Assembly: GCA_044506885.1 (NCBI GenBank)
Contig: JBIQKC010000018.1
Span: 1-58,831, forward strand
DNA: 58,831 nt
From: Croceibacterium_A sp044506885
Lineage (GTDB): Bacteria > Pseudomonadota > Alphaproteobacteria > Sphingomonadales > Sphingomonadaceae
Direction of reading: 5' to 3'
Shown here: one piece after another, positions 16,372 through 26,625 of the stretch
Numbering within the stretch: position 1 is the first letter of the stretch
How the letters are laid out: every line of letters starts with the position of its first letter
Program-made: the position numbers and the translations under genes
Notes under the pieces: generated by a model
Told to the model about the DNA's origin: nothing
Seen by the model: the letters and a program-made list of their open reading frames with translations, nothing else
Databases searched by the model: none

Positions 16372-17490
16372 TCAGCCCCCAAACGCACCCTTCAGCTTGG
16401 CGAAGAAGCCCTGGCTTTCCGGGCATTCCTCGCCCGTCTCGGTCTCGCGGAACTCGCACAGCAGCTCTTTCTGCCGCGCGGTGAGCTTCGTGGGCGTTTC
16501 GACCACGATTTCGGTGACCAGATCGCCGCGCCCGCGCCCTTGCAGCACCGGCATGCCCGCGCCGCGCTTGCGGAGCTGCTTGCCGGACTGGATGCCCGTG
16601 GGAATGTCGATAGCGTGGATTTCGCCGTCGAGGCCGGGGATCTCGATCGTGCCGCCGAGCGCGGCGGTGGTGAAGCTGACGGGGACGCGGGTGAATAGCG
16701 TCGTGCCTTCGCGCTGGAAAACCGCGTGCGGCCTGACGTGGACGAAGATGTAGAGATCGCCTGGAGGCGCGCCGTAGGGGCCGGCCTCGCCCTTGCCGGA
16801 CAGGCGGATGCGGGTGCCGTTGTCGACGCCGGGCGGGACTTCGACCGTCAGCGCCTGGATCTTGTCCACGCGCCCTTCGCCGCGGCATTGGCCGCACGGC
16901 CTTTCGATCACTTCGCCCTGCCCGTGGCAGTTGGGGCACGGCTTCTCGATGACGAAGAAGCCTTGCTGCGCGCGGACCTTGCCGTGGCCGCCGCACAGTT
17001 CGCAGCGGCGGCGCGAGGTGCCCGGCTCGGCGCCCGAACCGGCGCAGGGTTCGCACGTGACCGATACCTCGACCTTGATCTCGGCGCTCTTGCCGTGGAA
17101 CGCCTCTTCCAGCCCCACCTGCATGTCGTAGCGCAAATCCGCGCCGCGGCGCGGCCGGGCGCGCGATCCGCCGCCGCCGAAGGCGCTGCCGAAGATGGTC
17201 TCGAAGATGTCGCCCAGGTCACCGAAATCGGCGTGTGGCCCGCCGCCCGCGCCGCCCTGGGTGAAGGCGGCGTGGCCGTAGCGGTCGTAGGCGGCGCGCT
17301 TCTGCGGGTCCTTGAGGCATTCGTAGGCGACGCTGATCGCCTTGAACTTGTCCTCGTTCTCCTTGCACCCGCCGTTGCGATCGGGGTGATACTTCATCGC
17401 CAGCTTGCGATAGGCGGACTTGATCGCCGCGCCGTCGGCAGTGCGCTCGACCCCGAGCAGTTCGTAGAAATCGGTTTCCATTGCCGGCAT
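16372..17490 (-). CDS. dnaJ: Chaperone DnaJ (Hsp40)
   Basis: A 372-residue type I Hsp40 that delivers unfolded proteins to DnaK and stimulates its ATPase. The J domain (about residues 5-70) has the HPD in KYHPDRNGG. A Gly-rich G/F linker follows, then four CxxCxGxG zinc repeats (CEPCAGSG, CELCGGHG, CPNCHGQG, CGQCRGEG; about 148-215) and a C-terminal substrate domain. The ATG at 17490 gives MPAMETDFYELLGV; the ATG at 17481 (METDFY) is also possible. It lies downstream of dnaK, with a hairpin between them. Confidence 0.97.
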   Translation of the reverse strand: MPAMETDFYELLGVERTADGAAIKSAYRKLAMKYHPDRNGGCKENEDKFKAISVAYECLKDPQKRAAYDRYGHAAFTQGGAGGGPHADFGDLGDIFETIFGSAFGGGGSRARPRRGADLRYDMQVGLEEAFHGKSAEIKVEVSVTCEPCAGSGAEPGTSRRRCELCGGHGKVRAQQGFFVIEKPCPNCHGQGEVIERPCGQCRGEGRVDKIQALTVEVPPGVDNGTRIRLSGKGEAGPYGAPPGDLYIFVHVRPHAVFQREGTTLFTRVPVSFTTAALGGTIEIPGLDGEIHAIDIPTGIQSGKQLRKRGAGMPVLQGRGRGDLVTEIVVETPTKLTARQKELLCEFRETETGEECPESQGFFAKLKGAFGG

Positions 17491-17504
17491 AGCCAGAGAC
17501 CCCC

Positions 17505-17550
17505 GCCCGAAAACCTAGCCGCCGCCGGCGTGGATTGCACCGGTGGCGGC
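17505..17550 (-). terminator. Hairpin between dnaK and dnaJ, possible attenuating terminator
   Basis: On the minus strand the dnaK stop is followed by an 11-bp GC-rich inverted repeat (17540-17550 with 17518-17528), then AGGTTTTC. The short T run suggests partial termination or a stabilising 3' structure, which would give more dnaK than dnaJ product. Confidence 0.4.
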
Positions 17551-17569
17551 CATGGTTTTCATCGGGCGA

Positions 17570-19501
<1,932 letters not shown>

Positions 19502-19588
19502 AGATGTTCCCCACATCCCTTTCTCAACTGGACGCCGTGCCGTGGGCCTCCCGTCATGGCGAGGCCGGTCGTCGGCTCGTTCACGCGG

Positions 19589-19619
19589 CGGATATAGGTG
19601 CGCCACGGCTTGGCACAAG
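19589..19619 (-). promoter_or_regulatory. Heat-shock (RpoH/sigma-32) promoter of dnaK
   Basis: On the minus strand CTTG (19616-19619), 17 nt, CCTATATCCG (19589-19598). This matches the alphaproteobacterial RpoH consensus CTTG-N16-18-CYTATNTNNG at every fixed position. It lies 88 bp upstream of the dnaK ATG, leaving a leader of about 80 nt. Confidence 0.8.
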
Positions 19620-19667
19620 ACCGCCAGCAGGTTACCAACCGGCAGGAGAAACAAAGGGGGAGAAGCA

Positions 19668-20135
19668 ATGAAGAGAACCGTCTGGAGCGCGCTGGCGCTG
19701 GCGCTCGCCGCCACCGGTCCGATCGCATGCGGCGAAGCGCCCGAGCAGCAGCCGACGGAGCCCGACGCGCCCGAGGGCATTTCCGCCAGCAACGGGCGAG
19801 TGATGCTGCCCGCCGTCGCCGGCAATCCCGGCGTCGCCTATTTCGACGTCGCCAACAGCGGCGAACGTGATCGTATGATCCGCGCGGTTTCGGTCCCGGA
19901 TGCGCAAGGGACGACGCTGCACGACACCATCGACGGGCAGATGTCGGAGATTTTCCAGGTTTCCGTGCCCGCCGGCGAAACGCTGTCGTTCGCGCCCGGC
20001 GGCCTGCACGTGATGCTCGATGGCCTGGCGGAATCCGTCGCCGCCGGCGGGCAGACCGAGATTACGGTGACTTTCGTCGGCGGGGACAAGGTCAGCTTCC
20101 CGGCCGAAGTGCGCGCGGCGGGCGACGAGCGCTGA
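19668..20135 (+). CDS. PCu(A)C-type periplasmic copper chaperone
   Basis: A 155-residue exported protein with an N-terminal hydrophobic segment ending in GPIAC (about residue 21), a possible but imperfect lipobox. The PCu(A)C domain supplies copper to cytochrome oxidase assembly in the periplasm. Its ligand set is visible as His in TTLHDTID, Met in DGQMSEI, and His/Met in GLHVML (about residues 86-130). The ATG at 19668 follows a purine-rich site (aaagggggagaa). It diverges from dnaK. Confidence 0.85.
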   Translation: MKRTVWSALALALAATGPIACGEAPEQQPTEPDAPEGISASNGRVMLPAVAGNPGVAYFDVANSGERDRMIRAVSVPDAQGTTLHDTIDGQMSEIFQVSVPAGETLSFAPGGLHVMLDGLAESVAAGGQTEITVTFVGGDKVSFPAEVRAAGDER

Positions 20136-20626
20136 ATTCGACGGCGACCTGTCCGGTCGGCGGCGAGCGGCGCCTGACCGACGGAGAGGTCGCCCTCGCC
20201 CGCAGCATGTTCGGCAACGCGATCGACTGCGCCAAGGTCACCATCAGGCGGCGCAAATTCTTTCCGTTTCAGCCCCGCCGGATAACGATGGCGCCGCGTG
20301 GCCACCTGCATTTTCATCCGCTTGGCGATGCCTATTGCGACGATTTCTCGGACCAGACGCCGACGCGGCAGGGCCTGTTCATCCACGAAATGACGCATGT
20401 CTGGCAGACGCAGACGCTCGGCGACTCGTATCTGCTGCTCCACCGCCATCCGTGGTGCCGTTACGACTACAGCCTCAAGCCGGGATGGAAGCTGGAGCGG
20501 TACGGCATCGAGCAACAGGCCGAGATCGTCCGCCACGCCTTCCTGCTCCGGCGCGGGATACGGCTGGCGGGGGTGCCGGACCCGGCAGCCTACGAACTGC
20601 TGGTCGACTTCCCCGGCGCGGGGTAG
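20132..20626 (+). CDS. vgr-related protein with a metallopeptidase-like HExxH motif
   Basis: The first ATG (20207) gives 139 residues. The frame upstream, however, encodes TATCPVGGERRLTDGEVALA, the start typical of sphingomonad vgr-related proteins. No ATG, GTG or TTG lies in frame between the PCu(A)C stop and that segment. A CTG at 20132 overlaps the preceding TGA as CTGA and would restore it (164 residues). The protein has HEMTH, a zinc-protease-like HExxH, at about residue 90, followed by VWQTQ. No catalytic role is established. Initiation at CTG is inference; the lower bound is 20207. Confidence 0.6.
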   Translation: MNSTATCPVGGERRLTDGEVALARSMFGNAIDCAKVTIRRRKFFPFQPRRITMAPRGHLHFHPLGDAYCDDFSDQTPTRQGLFIHEMTHVWQTQTLGDSYLLLHRHPWCRYDYSLKPGWKLERYGIEQQAEIVRHAFLLRRGIRLAGVPDPAAYELLVDFPGAG

Positions 20627-20651
20627 ATTGCGGGGAAAAGGGAGACAGACC

Positions 20652-21332
20652 ATGCCGCACCGGATCGATCACCACGCCATTCTCGAACGCGTCGGGCGCG
20701 CCCGGCAGCAGATGGATCGGCTCGATCCCGCGCGCACCGCTCATCTCGTGATCGATATGCAGAACGGCTTCGTGGAGCGCGGCGCGGCGGTCGAGGTGCC
20801 CCAGGCGCGCAATGCGGTTGCCGCGATCAACACCATCTCCGACGCCGTGCGCCGGGCGGGCGGGCTCAACGTATTCGTGCAGTACACTTCGCCCGAGGAC
20901 GGCGACCGAAGCTGGTCGCGCTTCGCCGAGCGGCTGGGCCCGGCGGCCGCCGGCCATCGCGCGGCGTTCGAGCGCGGATCGCACGGCTGGCGGCTGTGGC
21001 CCGCGCTCGATGTCGCGGAAGAAGACCTGGCGGTGGAGAAGCGCCGGTTCAGCGCCTTCGTCATCGGTTCCAGCGAATTGCACGATGTTCTCCAGGCGCG
21101 GGGGATCGACACCGTGATCGTCACCGGGACGATGACCAACTGCTGCTGCGAGAGCACCGCGCGCGACGCGATGCAGCTCAACTATCGCGTGATCTTCGCT
21201 CCCGACGCCAATGCCGCGTCCACCGACGAGGAGCACGCCGCCACGCTGCACACGATGGGCCGCATTTTCGCCGACTTGCTGAGCGCCGGAGAAATCGCCG
21301 CAATTCTGGAGCAAGCGAAGGCCCCCGCCTGA
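20652..21332 (+). CDS. Isochorismatase-family cysteine hydrolase
   Basis: A 226-residue cytoplasmic alpha/beta hydrolase of the isochorismatase/nicotinamidase superfamily. The catalytic triad is visible: Asp in HLVIDMQNGF, Lys in VEKRRFSAF and Cys in TNCCCESTARDA, where three cysteines stand in a row. Substrates in the family are amides or vinyl ethers, and this one cannot be assigned. It follows the vgr-related gene by 25 bp and precedes the PH-domain gene by 7 bp, so a plus-strand operon is likely. Confidence 0.88.
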   Translation: MPHRIDHHAILERVGRARQQMDRLDPARTAHLVIDMQNGFVERGAAVEVPQARNAVAAINTISDAVRRAGGLNVFVQYTSPEDGDRSWSRFAERLGPAAAGHRAAFERGSHGWRLWPALDVAEEDLAVEKRRFSAFVIGSSELHDVLQARGIDTVIVTGTMTNCCCESTARDAMQLNYRVIFAPDANAASTDEEHAATLHTMGRIFADLLSAGEIAAILEQAKAPA

Positions 21333-21339
21333 AGGAGCG

Positions 21340-21849
21340 ATGCCGGTGGACGAAGTTCTGGACAGCTTCCGCTCCTCCACCGGCGGGTGGCTGCGCGGGA
21401 CCGCGGCCGGCCTCGCGACGGTGCTGCTGGGCATCGCCGGCTTCGCGATGCTGATCGCCGCCGCCGGGGACTGGGGCGCCTGGCCGCTGCTGCTCACCGC
21501 GTTCGCCCTGCTGATCGTGCTGGCGAAGTGGATCGCGAACATGGCCGCGCGCTACGATGTCACCACCGACCGGCTGATCGTCCGCCGCGGGATCGTGTTC
21601 AAGAGCATCGACGAGATAGAACTCTACCGGGTCAAGGACGTGCGGCTCAACTTCACGCTGCTCAACCAGTGGGCGGACATCGGCACGATCTCGCTGTCCT
21701 CCAGCGACGAGACGACCCGCGTGGGCGAACTGTCCCTGCGCCACATCGAGCGCGCGCAGCAGCGGCGGGAGGACCTGCGACGGCTGGTCGATGCCGCCCG
21801 GCAGCGCCGGGGCGTGCGCGAGATCGACATGGGGCGCGATGATTTCTGA
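21340..21849 (+). CDS. Bacterial PH-domain membrane protein (YdbS/DUF304-like)
   Basis: A 169-residue protein with two N-terminal membrane helices (about residues 18-40 and 45-64), followed by a bacterial pleckstrin-homology domain. That domain has the pattern YDVTTDRLIVRRGIVFKSIDEIELYRVKDV and ends with a basic helix. Such proteins sit in the inner membrane; their role is uncertain. The start ATG at 21340 is preceded by GAAGGAG at good spacing. It is probably co-transcribed with the isochorismatase-like gene. Confidence 0.8.
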   Translation: MPVDEVLDSFRSSTGGWLRGTAAGLATVLLGIAGFAMLIAAAGDWGAWPLLLTAFALLIVLAKWIANMAARYDVTTDRLIVRRGIVFKSIDEIELYRVKDVRLNFTLLNQWADIGTISLSSSDETTRVGELSLRHIERAQQRREDLRRLVDAARQRRGVREIDMGRDDF

Positions 21850-21978
21850 CCGTCATTCAACGGTCGTTGCAAGATTGTTGCAGAGTCGCGCAGCAAACTG
21901 AAATTGTCGTCAGGCCGCCGGCTTGGTATCTCTTGCAACCATCGGGCGGCCCAACCCGCGCCCGGCGACGGAACGACC

Positions 21979-23139
21979 ATGCAGTTGTCCGACTACGGCA
22001 TGTCGCGCGAGCGCGGCTTCCTTTCGTCCCACGAAATAGACGAGGTCTTTCTTCCCACGCGGTTCGATGCCGTGATCGACACCGCGGAGCGACTCGCGGA
22101 TCTGCTCTCCACCGGGCAAATCCGCCACTGGCTCGGCCGGCTGCGCGCGCCGGACATGGAAAAGTGGCTGGCTGACGCTTCGGAAGAGCAAGTGCGCACG
22201 ATGATGGTGCACTACAGCTTCCTGGTGCAAGCCTGGGTCTGGGGCGAGCCCGATCCGCCCGCGCACCTGCCGGCAAATCTCGCGCGGCCGATCGTGGCGC
22301 TCGCCGACCGGCTCGGCCAAGCGCCGCTGCTGCCCTATTCGGGCTATGTCCTCGACAATTGGGCGCGGGTCGACAAGAGCGGGCCGGTCACGCTCGACAA
22401 CATCCGCATGGTCCAGAACTTCCTCGGCGGCGGGGACGAAAACTGGTTCGTGATGATCCACGTGGCGATCGAAGCGGAAGCGGGCGCGCTGCTCGACAAC
22501 GCCGTGCAACTGGTCGCGGCCGCGCGCGACGAGGACACGGAGCGGTGCGAAGCGCTGCTTGTCGGGATGGATGCCGCCTGGGAGCGGATCTACGCCGTGT
22601 TCCGACGCATGCCCGAGCGCTGCGATCCCTATATCTATTTCCACCGCGTGCGGCCCTACATCCACGGCTGGGCCAACAATCCCGCGCTCGGCGAGGGTCT
22701 CGTCTACGAAGGCGTCGAGAAGTTCGGCGGCAGGCCGCAGGCGTTCCGCGGGCAGACCGGATCGCAAAGCTCTATCGTGCCGGCGATGGACGCACTGTTC
22801 GGCGTGGGCCACAGCGACGACCCGCTGAAGCGCTTCCTCGACGAACTGCACCACTATCGCCCGGTCGCGCATCGCCGCTTCATCGAGGATCTCGCCGCCC
22901 GCTCGACGCTGCGCGCGTTCGTGAGCCGCGTGGGCTCGCCCGCGCTGAGCGAAGCGTTCAACGCCTGTCTGGAGCAGGTTGCGCGCTTCCGCACGCGGCA
23001 CCTCGAATATGCGGCGAGCTACATCAACAAGCAGGCCGGATCGTCAGGCGGCAACGATCCCGACGTCGGGACCGGCGGCACGCCGTTCATGAAGTACCTG
23101 AAGAAGCACCGCGACGAGAACCGGGCGCAACTGGTCTAA
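21979..23139 (+). CDS. Indoleamine 2,3-dioxygenase-like heme protein
   Basis: A 386-residue protein with the signature of the IDO family: IHVAIEAEAGALLDNAVQ, RVRPYIHGW, GQTGSQSS (residues 258-265) and RHLEYAASYI. His341 matches the proximal heme ligand of human IDO1. IDO enzymes open the indole ring of tryptophan to N-formylkynurenine. None of the usual kynurenine-pathway genes (formamidase, kynureninase) is nearby, so the physiological substrate may differ. The gap before it is 129 bp and contains several TTGCA-type repeats. Confidence 0.75.
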   Translation: MQLSDYGMSRERGFLSSHEIDEVFLPTRFDAVIDTAERLADLLSTGQIRHWLGRLRAPDMEKWLADASEEQVRTMMVHYSFLVQAWVWGEPDPPAHLPANLARPIVALADRLGQAPLLPYSGYVLDNWARVDKSGPVTLDNIRMVQNFLGGGDENWFVMIHVAIEAEAGALLDNAVQLVAAARDEDTERCEALLVGMDAAWERIYAVFRRMPERCDPYIYFHRVRPYIHGWANNPALGEGLVYEGVEKFGGRPQAFRGQTGSQSSIVPAMDALFGVGHSDDPLKRFLDELHHYRPVAHRRFIEDLAARSTLRAFVSRVGSPALSEAFNACLEQVARFRTRHLEYAASYINKQAGSSGGNDPDVGTGGTPFMKYLKKHRDENRAQLV

Positions 23140-23194
23140 AGCGCGATCGCCTTTGGCGGCAGCGTGCTCGTCATTGCGACGAGGGCTGCGCTCG

Positions 23195-23458
23195 TCAGCA
23201 GCGCTCGCGATATTCCTGTCCGTCGCGGCCGCGATAATAGCACCAGTCGCCCTCCTTGCGCAGCAGCGTGCCGCCCACCGCGCCTGCCGCAGCGCCGACC
23301 GCCGCCGAAGTGGCGACATCCCTGCCGGTGAGCGCGCCGACACCCGCCCCTGCGGCCGCACCGGCCGCCGCGCCTTCGACCGCGTAATTCTCTGCGCAGC
23401 CGCCGAGCGCCAGCGCCGAGGCGAGCAAAGCCGAACCAACCAACCCTTTGACAGTCAT
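23195..23458 (-). CDS. Glycine-zipper lipoprotein
   Basis: An 87-residue protein with an N-terminal signal and lipobox LALGGC, so it is probably an outer-membrane lipoprotein. The middle (about residues 25-68) is an alanine/glycine-rich stretch with GxxxG patterns (EGAAAGAAAGAGVGALTG, GAAAGAVGGTLL) typical of glycine-zipper or OmpA-like 17-kDa antigen proteins. The C-terminus contains two cysteines. It is the gene after grpE on the same strand, 76 bp away. Confidence 0.7.
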   Translation of the reverse strand: MTVKGLVGSALLASALALGGCAENYAVEGAAAGAAAGAGVGALTGRDVATSAAVGAAAGAVGGTLLRKEGDWCYYRGRDGQEYRERC

Positions 23459-23534
23459 TGTATTTCTCCGAAGATCCTTACGAGAGATACGGAGAGGGGC
23501 GGGAGTTCGTTCCTCAGGCCGTCGCGGCTAGCGG

Positions 23535-24122
23535 TCAGTCCGGCTTCTTCGCCACTGCGACCATAGCCGGGCGCAGCAGGCGGTCCTTGATCATGTAGCC
23601 GGCCTGCATTTCCTGCACCACGGTGCCCGGCTCGGCTTCGCCGGTCGGCACTTCGAGCATCGCCTGATGCTGGTTGGGATCCAGCGGCAGCCCCTTCGAG
23701 GCGATGCGGGTGATGCCGTGCAGGCCGAAGACCTTTTCCAGCTCGCGCTGGGTCGCCTCGATCCCGGCGAGGAAGCCCTTCAGCTTCTCGTCCTCGCGCA
23801 TTTCGGGCGGCACGTGGTCGAGCGCGCGCGCGAAGTTGTCGGCGACCGACAGCATGTCGCGGGCAAAGCCCGTGGCGGCGTAGGCGCGCGCGTCCTGGAT
23901 GTCCTTTTCCATCCGCCGGCGGACGTTCTGGGTTTCGGCGCGGGCGTAGAGCGCGTCCTGCCGGGCCTTGTCGAGATCGTCGCGCAGCGATTTCAGAGCC
24001 TCGTCGAGTGACCCTTCGCCGGCTGCTTCGGGCTCGCCCTTGTCGAGCAGATCCTCCGGCACGCCTTCAAGCTCCTTCGCGACCGCTTCGTCCTGCGGCT
24101 TGTCGTTTTCGATCATCGTCAT
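23535..24122 (-). CDS. grpE: Nucleotide exchange factor GrpE
   Basis: A 195-residue co-chaperone that releases ADP from DnaK. The acidic N-terminus and long coiled-coil helix (about residues 38-105, with RRRMEKDIQDARAYAATGFARD) are clear. The C-terminal beta domain has HQAMLEVPTGEAEPGTVVQEMQAGYMIKDRLLRPAMVAV. It starts 9 bp after the hrcA stop, so the two form an operon, as in many bacteria. An internal ATG at 24116 could also initiate. Confidence 0.96.
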   Translation of the reverse strand: MTMIENDKPQDEAVAKELEGVPEDLLDKGEPEAAGEGSLDEALKSLRDDLDKARQDALYARAETQNVRRRMEKDIQDARAYAATGFARDMLSVADNFARALDHVPPEMREDEKLKGFLAGIEATQRELEKVFGLHGITRIASKGLPLDPNQHQAMLEVPTGEAEPGTVVQEMQAGYMIKDRLLRPAMVAVAKKPD

Positions 24123-24131
24123 CCCGGTATG

Positions 24132-25175
24132 TCAGCCAATGCGCTTGCCCAGCGAGCGGGCGGTGAAGTCCACGATGGGCACGACGCGCGCGTAATTCAA
24201 CCGCGTCGGCCCGATAACCCCGATTACGCCCGCCACCCTCCCCTCGCGGTCGCGATAGGGCGCGGCGATGACCGAGGAGCCCGACAGCGCGAACAGGCGG
24301 TTTTCGCTGCCGATGAAGATCCGCATCGCGTCGGCCTCGCGCGCGCTTTCGAGCAGTTCGGCGACAGATTGTTTGCTTTCGAGGTCGTCGATCAGCGAAC
24401 GGACGCGCTCTATGTCGCCGAGCGCCGCTTCGTCGAGCAGCTTGGCCTGCCCGCGCACGATCAGCACCGGCCGCCGGCTGGCGTCCTCGCTCCATACCGC
24501 GAGGCCCCGCTCGACCAGATCGCGGCTCGCCTTGTCGAGCGCGGAGCGGCCGGAGGCGATCTCGGCCTGTATCGCCCGCGCCGCGTCGGCCAGCGAACGC
24601 CCGGCAAGCCGCGCGGTGATATAGTTCGAGGCTTCCTGGAGCGTTCCCACCGCCGTGCCGGGGGGCAGGTCGAGCAGACGGTTCTCGATCGATCCGTCCT
24701 GCCCCACCACCACCGCGAGGGCGCGGTCGCGATCGAGCGAAACGATGTTCATCTGGGCGAGAATCGGCTCGCGGCGCGGGACCATGACCATGCCCGCCGC
24801 GCCGGAAATGTCGGACAGCACCGCGCTGGTCGCCTCGAGCGCCGCTTCGACCGGACCGGGCCGTTCGAGCCGCCGCTCGATCGCCGCGCGTTCCTCGGGC
24901 GTCGGCTCGGCGACCTGCATCATGCCGTCCACGAACAGGCGCAGCCCGGTCTCCGTCGGCATCCGTCCGGCGCTGGTGTGCGGCGCGGCGAGCAGGCCGA
25001 GCATTTCCAGTTCCCCGAGGACCGAGCGGATCGAGGCGGGCGACAGGTTGAGCGCCCCTTCCGCCGCGAGCGTCTTCGAGCCCACCGGGCTGCCGCTGGA
25101 GAGGTATCCTTCCACCACCAGGCGGAATATCGCCCGCGCGCGCTCGGTCAGTTCGGTTACCGGGGGAGAGTCCAT
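24132..25175 (-). CDS. hrcA: Heat-inducible transcription repressor HrcA
   Basis: A 347-residue repressor that binds the CIRCE operator, usually at groESL. The N-terminal winged-helix DNA-binding domain has LSPASIRSVLGELEMLGLL and the signature PHTSAGRMPTETGLR. The GAF-like inserted domain and the C-terminal VIGVIGPTRLNYARVVPIVD (about residues 310-330) complete it. ATG 25175 was chosen because it begins the family N-terminus (MDSPPVTELTERARAIF); the frame runs further upstream antisense to rph. It is divergent from rph. No CIRCE sequence was seen in the window, so its targets are elsewhere. Confidence 0.96.
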   Translation of the reverse strand: MDSPPVTELTERARAIFRLVVEGYLSSGSPVGSKTLAAEGALNLSPASIRSVLGELEMLGLLAAPHTSAGRMPTETGLRLFVDGMMQVAEPTPEERAAIERRLERPGPVEAALEATSAVLSDISGAAGMVMVPRREPILAQMNIVSLDRDRALAVVVGQDGSIENRLLDLPPGTAVGTLQEASNYITARLAGRSLADAARAIQAEIASGRSALDKASRDLVERGLAVWSEDASRRPVLIVRGQAKLLDEAALGDIERVRSLIDDLESKQSVAELLESAREADAMRIFIGSENRLFALSGSSVIAAPYRDREGRVAGVIGVIGPTRLNYARVVPIVDFTARSLGKRIG

Positions 25176-25238
25176 GACAGCCGCCTGTCTAGGCGCTACG
25201 GCGAGCCCAGAAAAGCCAAACCCCGACGGAGTCCCCCT

Positions 25239-25955
25239 ATGCGACCATCCGGCCGCGCGCCCGACGAAATGCGCGTCATCGACATCCAGACAGGATTCAC
25301 CAGGCACGCCGAAGGGTCGGTGCTGGTTTCCTTCGGCGATACCAGAGTGCTGGTCACCGCCAGCGTGGAGGAGCGCGTGCCGCCTTTCCTGCGCGGCAAG
25401 GGGCAAGGCTGGGTCACGGCGGAATATTCGATGCTTCCCCGCGCCACGCACACGCGCGGCAGCCGCGAGGCGGCCAAGGGCAAGCAGAGTGGCAGAACGC
25501 AGGAAATCCAGCGGCTTATCGGCCGATCCTTGCGCGCGGTGGTTGACCTGACGAAGCTCGGCGAGCGGCAGATCGTACTCGATTGCGACGTCATCCAGGC
25601 CGACGGCGGCACCCGCACCGCGGCGATTTCCGGCGCATGGGTGGCGTTGCGCCTGGCGGTCGACAAGCTGATGGCGTCGGGCGCGCTGGTGGAGGACCCG
25701 ATCGTCGCGCGGGTCGCGGCAGTCAGTTGCGGCATCTGCGGGGCCACGCCGGTGCTCGACCTCGACTATGTCGAAGACAGTTCGGCCGACGCCGACGCCA
25801 ACTTCGTCCTGATCGAAGGCGGCCGGATCGCCGAGGTGCAGGCGACCGCCGAAGGGGCCACTTACGACGAGGAAGGGCTGCTGCGCCTGCTGCGCCTCGC
25901 CCGCATAGGCTGCGACCGCATCTTCGCCGCACAGGCGGAGGCGGTAGCGAAGTGA
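25239..25955 (+). CDS. rph: Ribonuclease PH
   Basis: A 238-residue phosphorolytic 3'-5' exoribonuclease that trims tRNA 3' ends. It has the family N-terminus MRPSGRAPDEMR, the segment GWVTAEYSMLPRATHTR, the phosphate-binding region SGRTQEIQRLIGRSLRA, and the catalytic DCDVIQADGGTRTAAISG (about residues 113-130). The length is normal and it appears intact. The 63-bp gap to hrcA must carry both promoters. Confidence 0.97.
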   Translation: MRPSGRAPDEMRVIDIQTGFTRHAEGSVLVSFGDTRVLVTASVEERVPPFLRGKGQGWVTAEYSMLPRATHTRGSREAAKGKQSGRTQEIQRLIGRSLRAVVDLTKLGERQIVLDCDVIQADGGTRTAAISGAWVALRLAVDKLMASGALVEDPIVARVAAVSCGICGATPVLDLDYVEDSSADADANFVLIEGGRIAEVQATAEGATYDEEGLLRLLRLARIGCDRIFAAQAEAVAK

Positions 25956-25986
25956 CCTCTCTCCGTCTTCGTCATTCGAGATTGCG

Positions 25987-26616
25987 ATGAGCAGGAGACT
26001 CGGCTCCGGCAAGCTGGTGATCGCCACGCACAACGCGGGCAAGCTGAAGGAAATCGGCGCGCTGCTGGCGCCGTACGGGCTGGAATGCATTTCCGCCGGC
26101 GCGCTCGGCCTGCCGGAACCGGCGGAGACCGGGCGGACGTTCGTCGAGAATGCGCTGATCAAGGCGCGGGCGGCGGCGGAGGCTTCGGGCCTCCCTGCTC
26201 TTGCCGACGACAGCGGTCTTTCCGTCGCCGCGCTCGATGGCAGGCCCGGTGTCTGGACTGCGGACTGGGCCGAACGGCAATGGTTCGAAGGCGAGCCGGG
26301 CCGCGACTGGCACATGGCCATGGGCAAGGTCGAAGGCATGTTGCAGGCGAAAGGGCCGGACGCGCCGCGCGACGCGTGGTTCTCCTGCGTCCTCGCCCTC
26401 GCCTGGCCGGACGGCGAGCACGCGGTCTACGAAGGGCGTGTGGACGGCGCGCTGACCTGGCCGCCGCGCGGGGACCGGGGCTTTGGCTATGACCCGGTGT
26501 TCGTGCCCGGCGGGCGAACGGAGACTTTCGCCGAGATCGCCCCGGAGGAAAAGCACCGCATCAGCCACCGCGCCGACGCCTTCGCCAAGCTGGTCGCGGA
26601 ACAGTTCGGCGGGTAA
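25987..26616 (+). CDS. rdgB: Non-canonical purine NTP pyrophosphatase (RdgB/HAM1)
   Basis: A 209-residue pyrophosphohydrolase that removes XTP/dITP from the nucleotide pool. It has the start LVIATHNAGKLKEI, the metal/catalytic segment FVENALIKARAAAEASGLPALADDSGL (about residues 50-76), and GFGYDPVFVPGG near residue 170. It is 31 bp after rph and 9 bp before hemW, on the same strand, so rph-rdgB-hemW-xerC is one operon. Confidence 0.96.
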   Translation: MSRRLGSGKLVIATHNAGKLKEIGALLAPYGLECISAGALGLPEPAETGRTFVENALIKARAAAEASGLPALADDSGLSVAALDGRPGVWTADWAERQWFEGEPGRDWHMAMGKVEGMLQAKGPDAPRDAWFSCVLALAWPDGEHAVYEGRVDGALTWPPRGDRGFGYDPVFVPGGRTETFAEIAPEEKHRISHRADAFAKLVAEQFGG

Positions 26617-26625
26617 GGTCTTCGC

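Noticed and set aside
25176..25238. CIRCE operator upstream of hrcA
   Set aside because: No TTAGCACTC/GAGTGCTAA inverted repeat was found in this gap or at dnaK.
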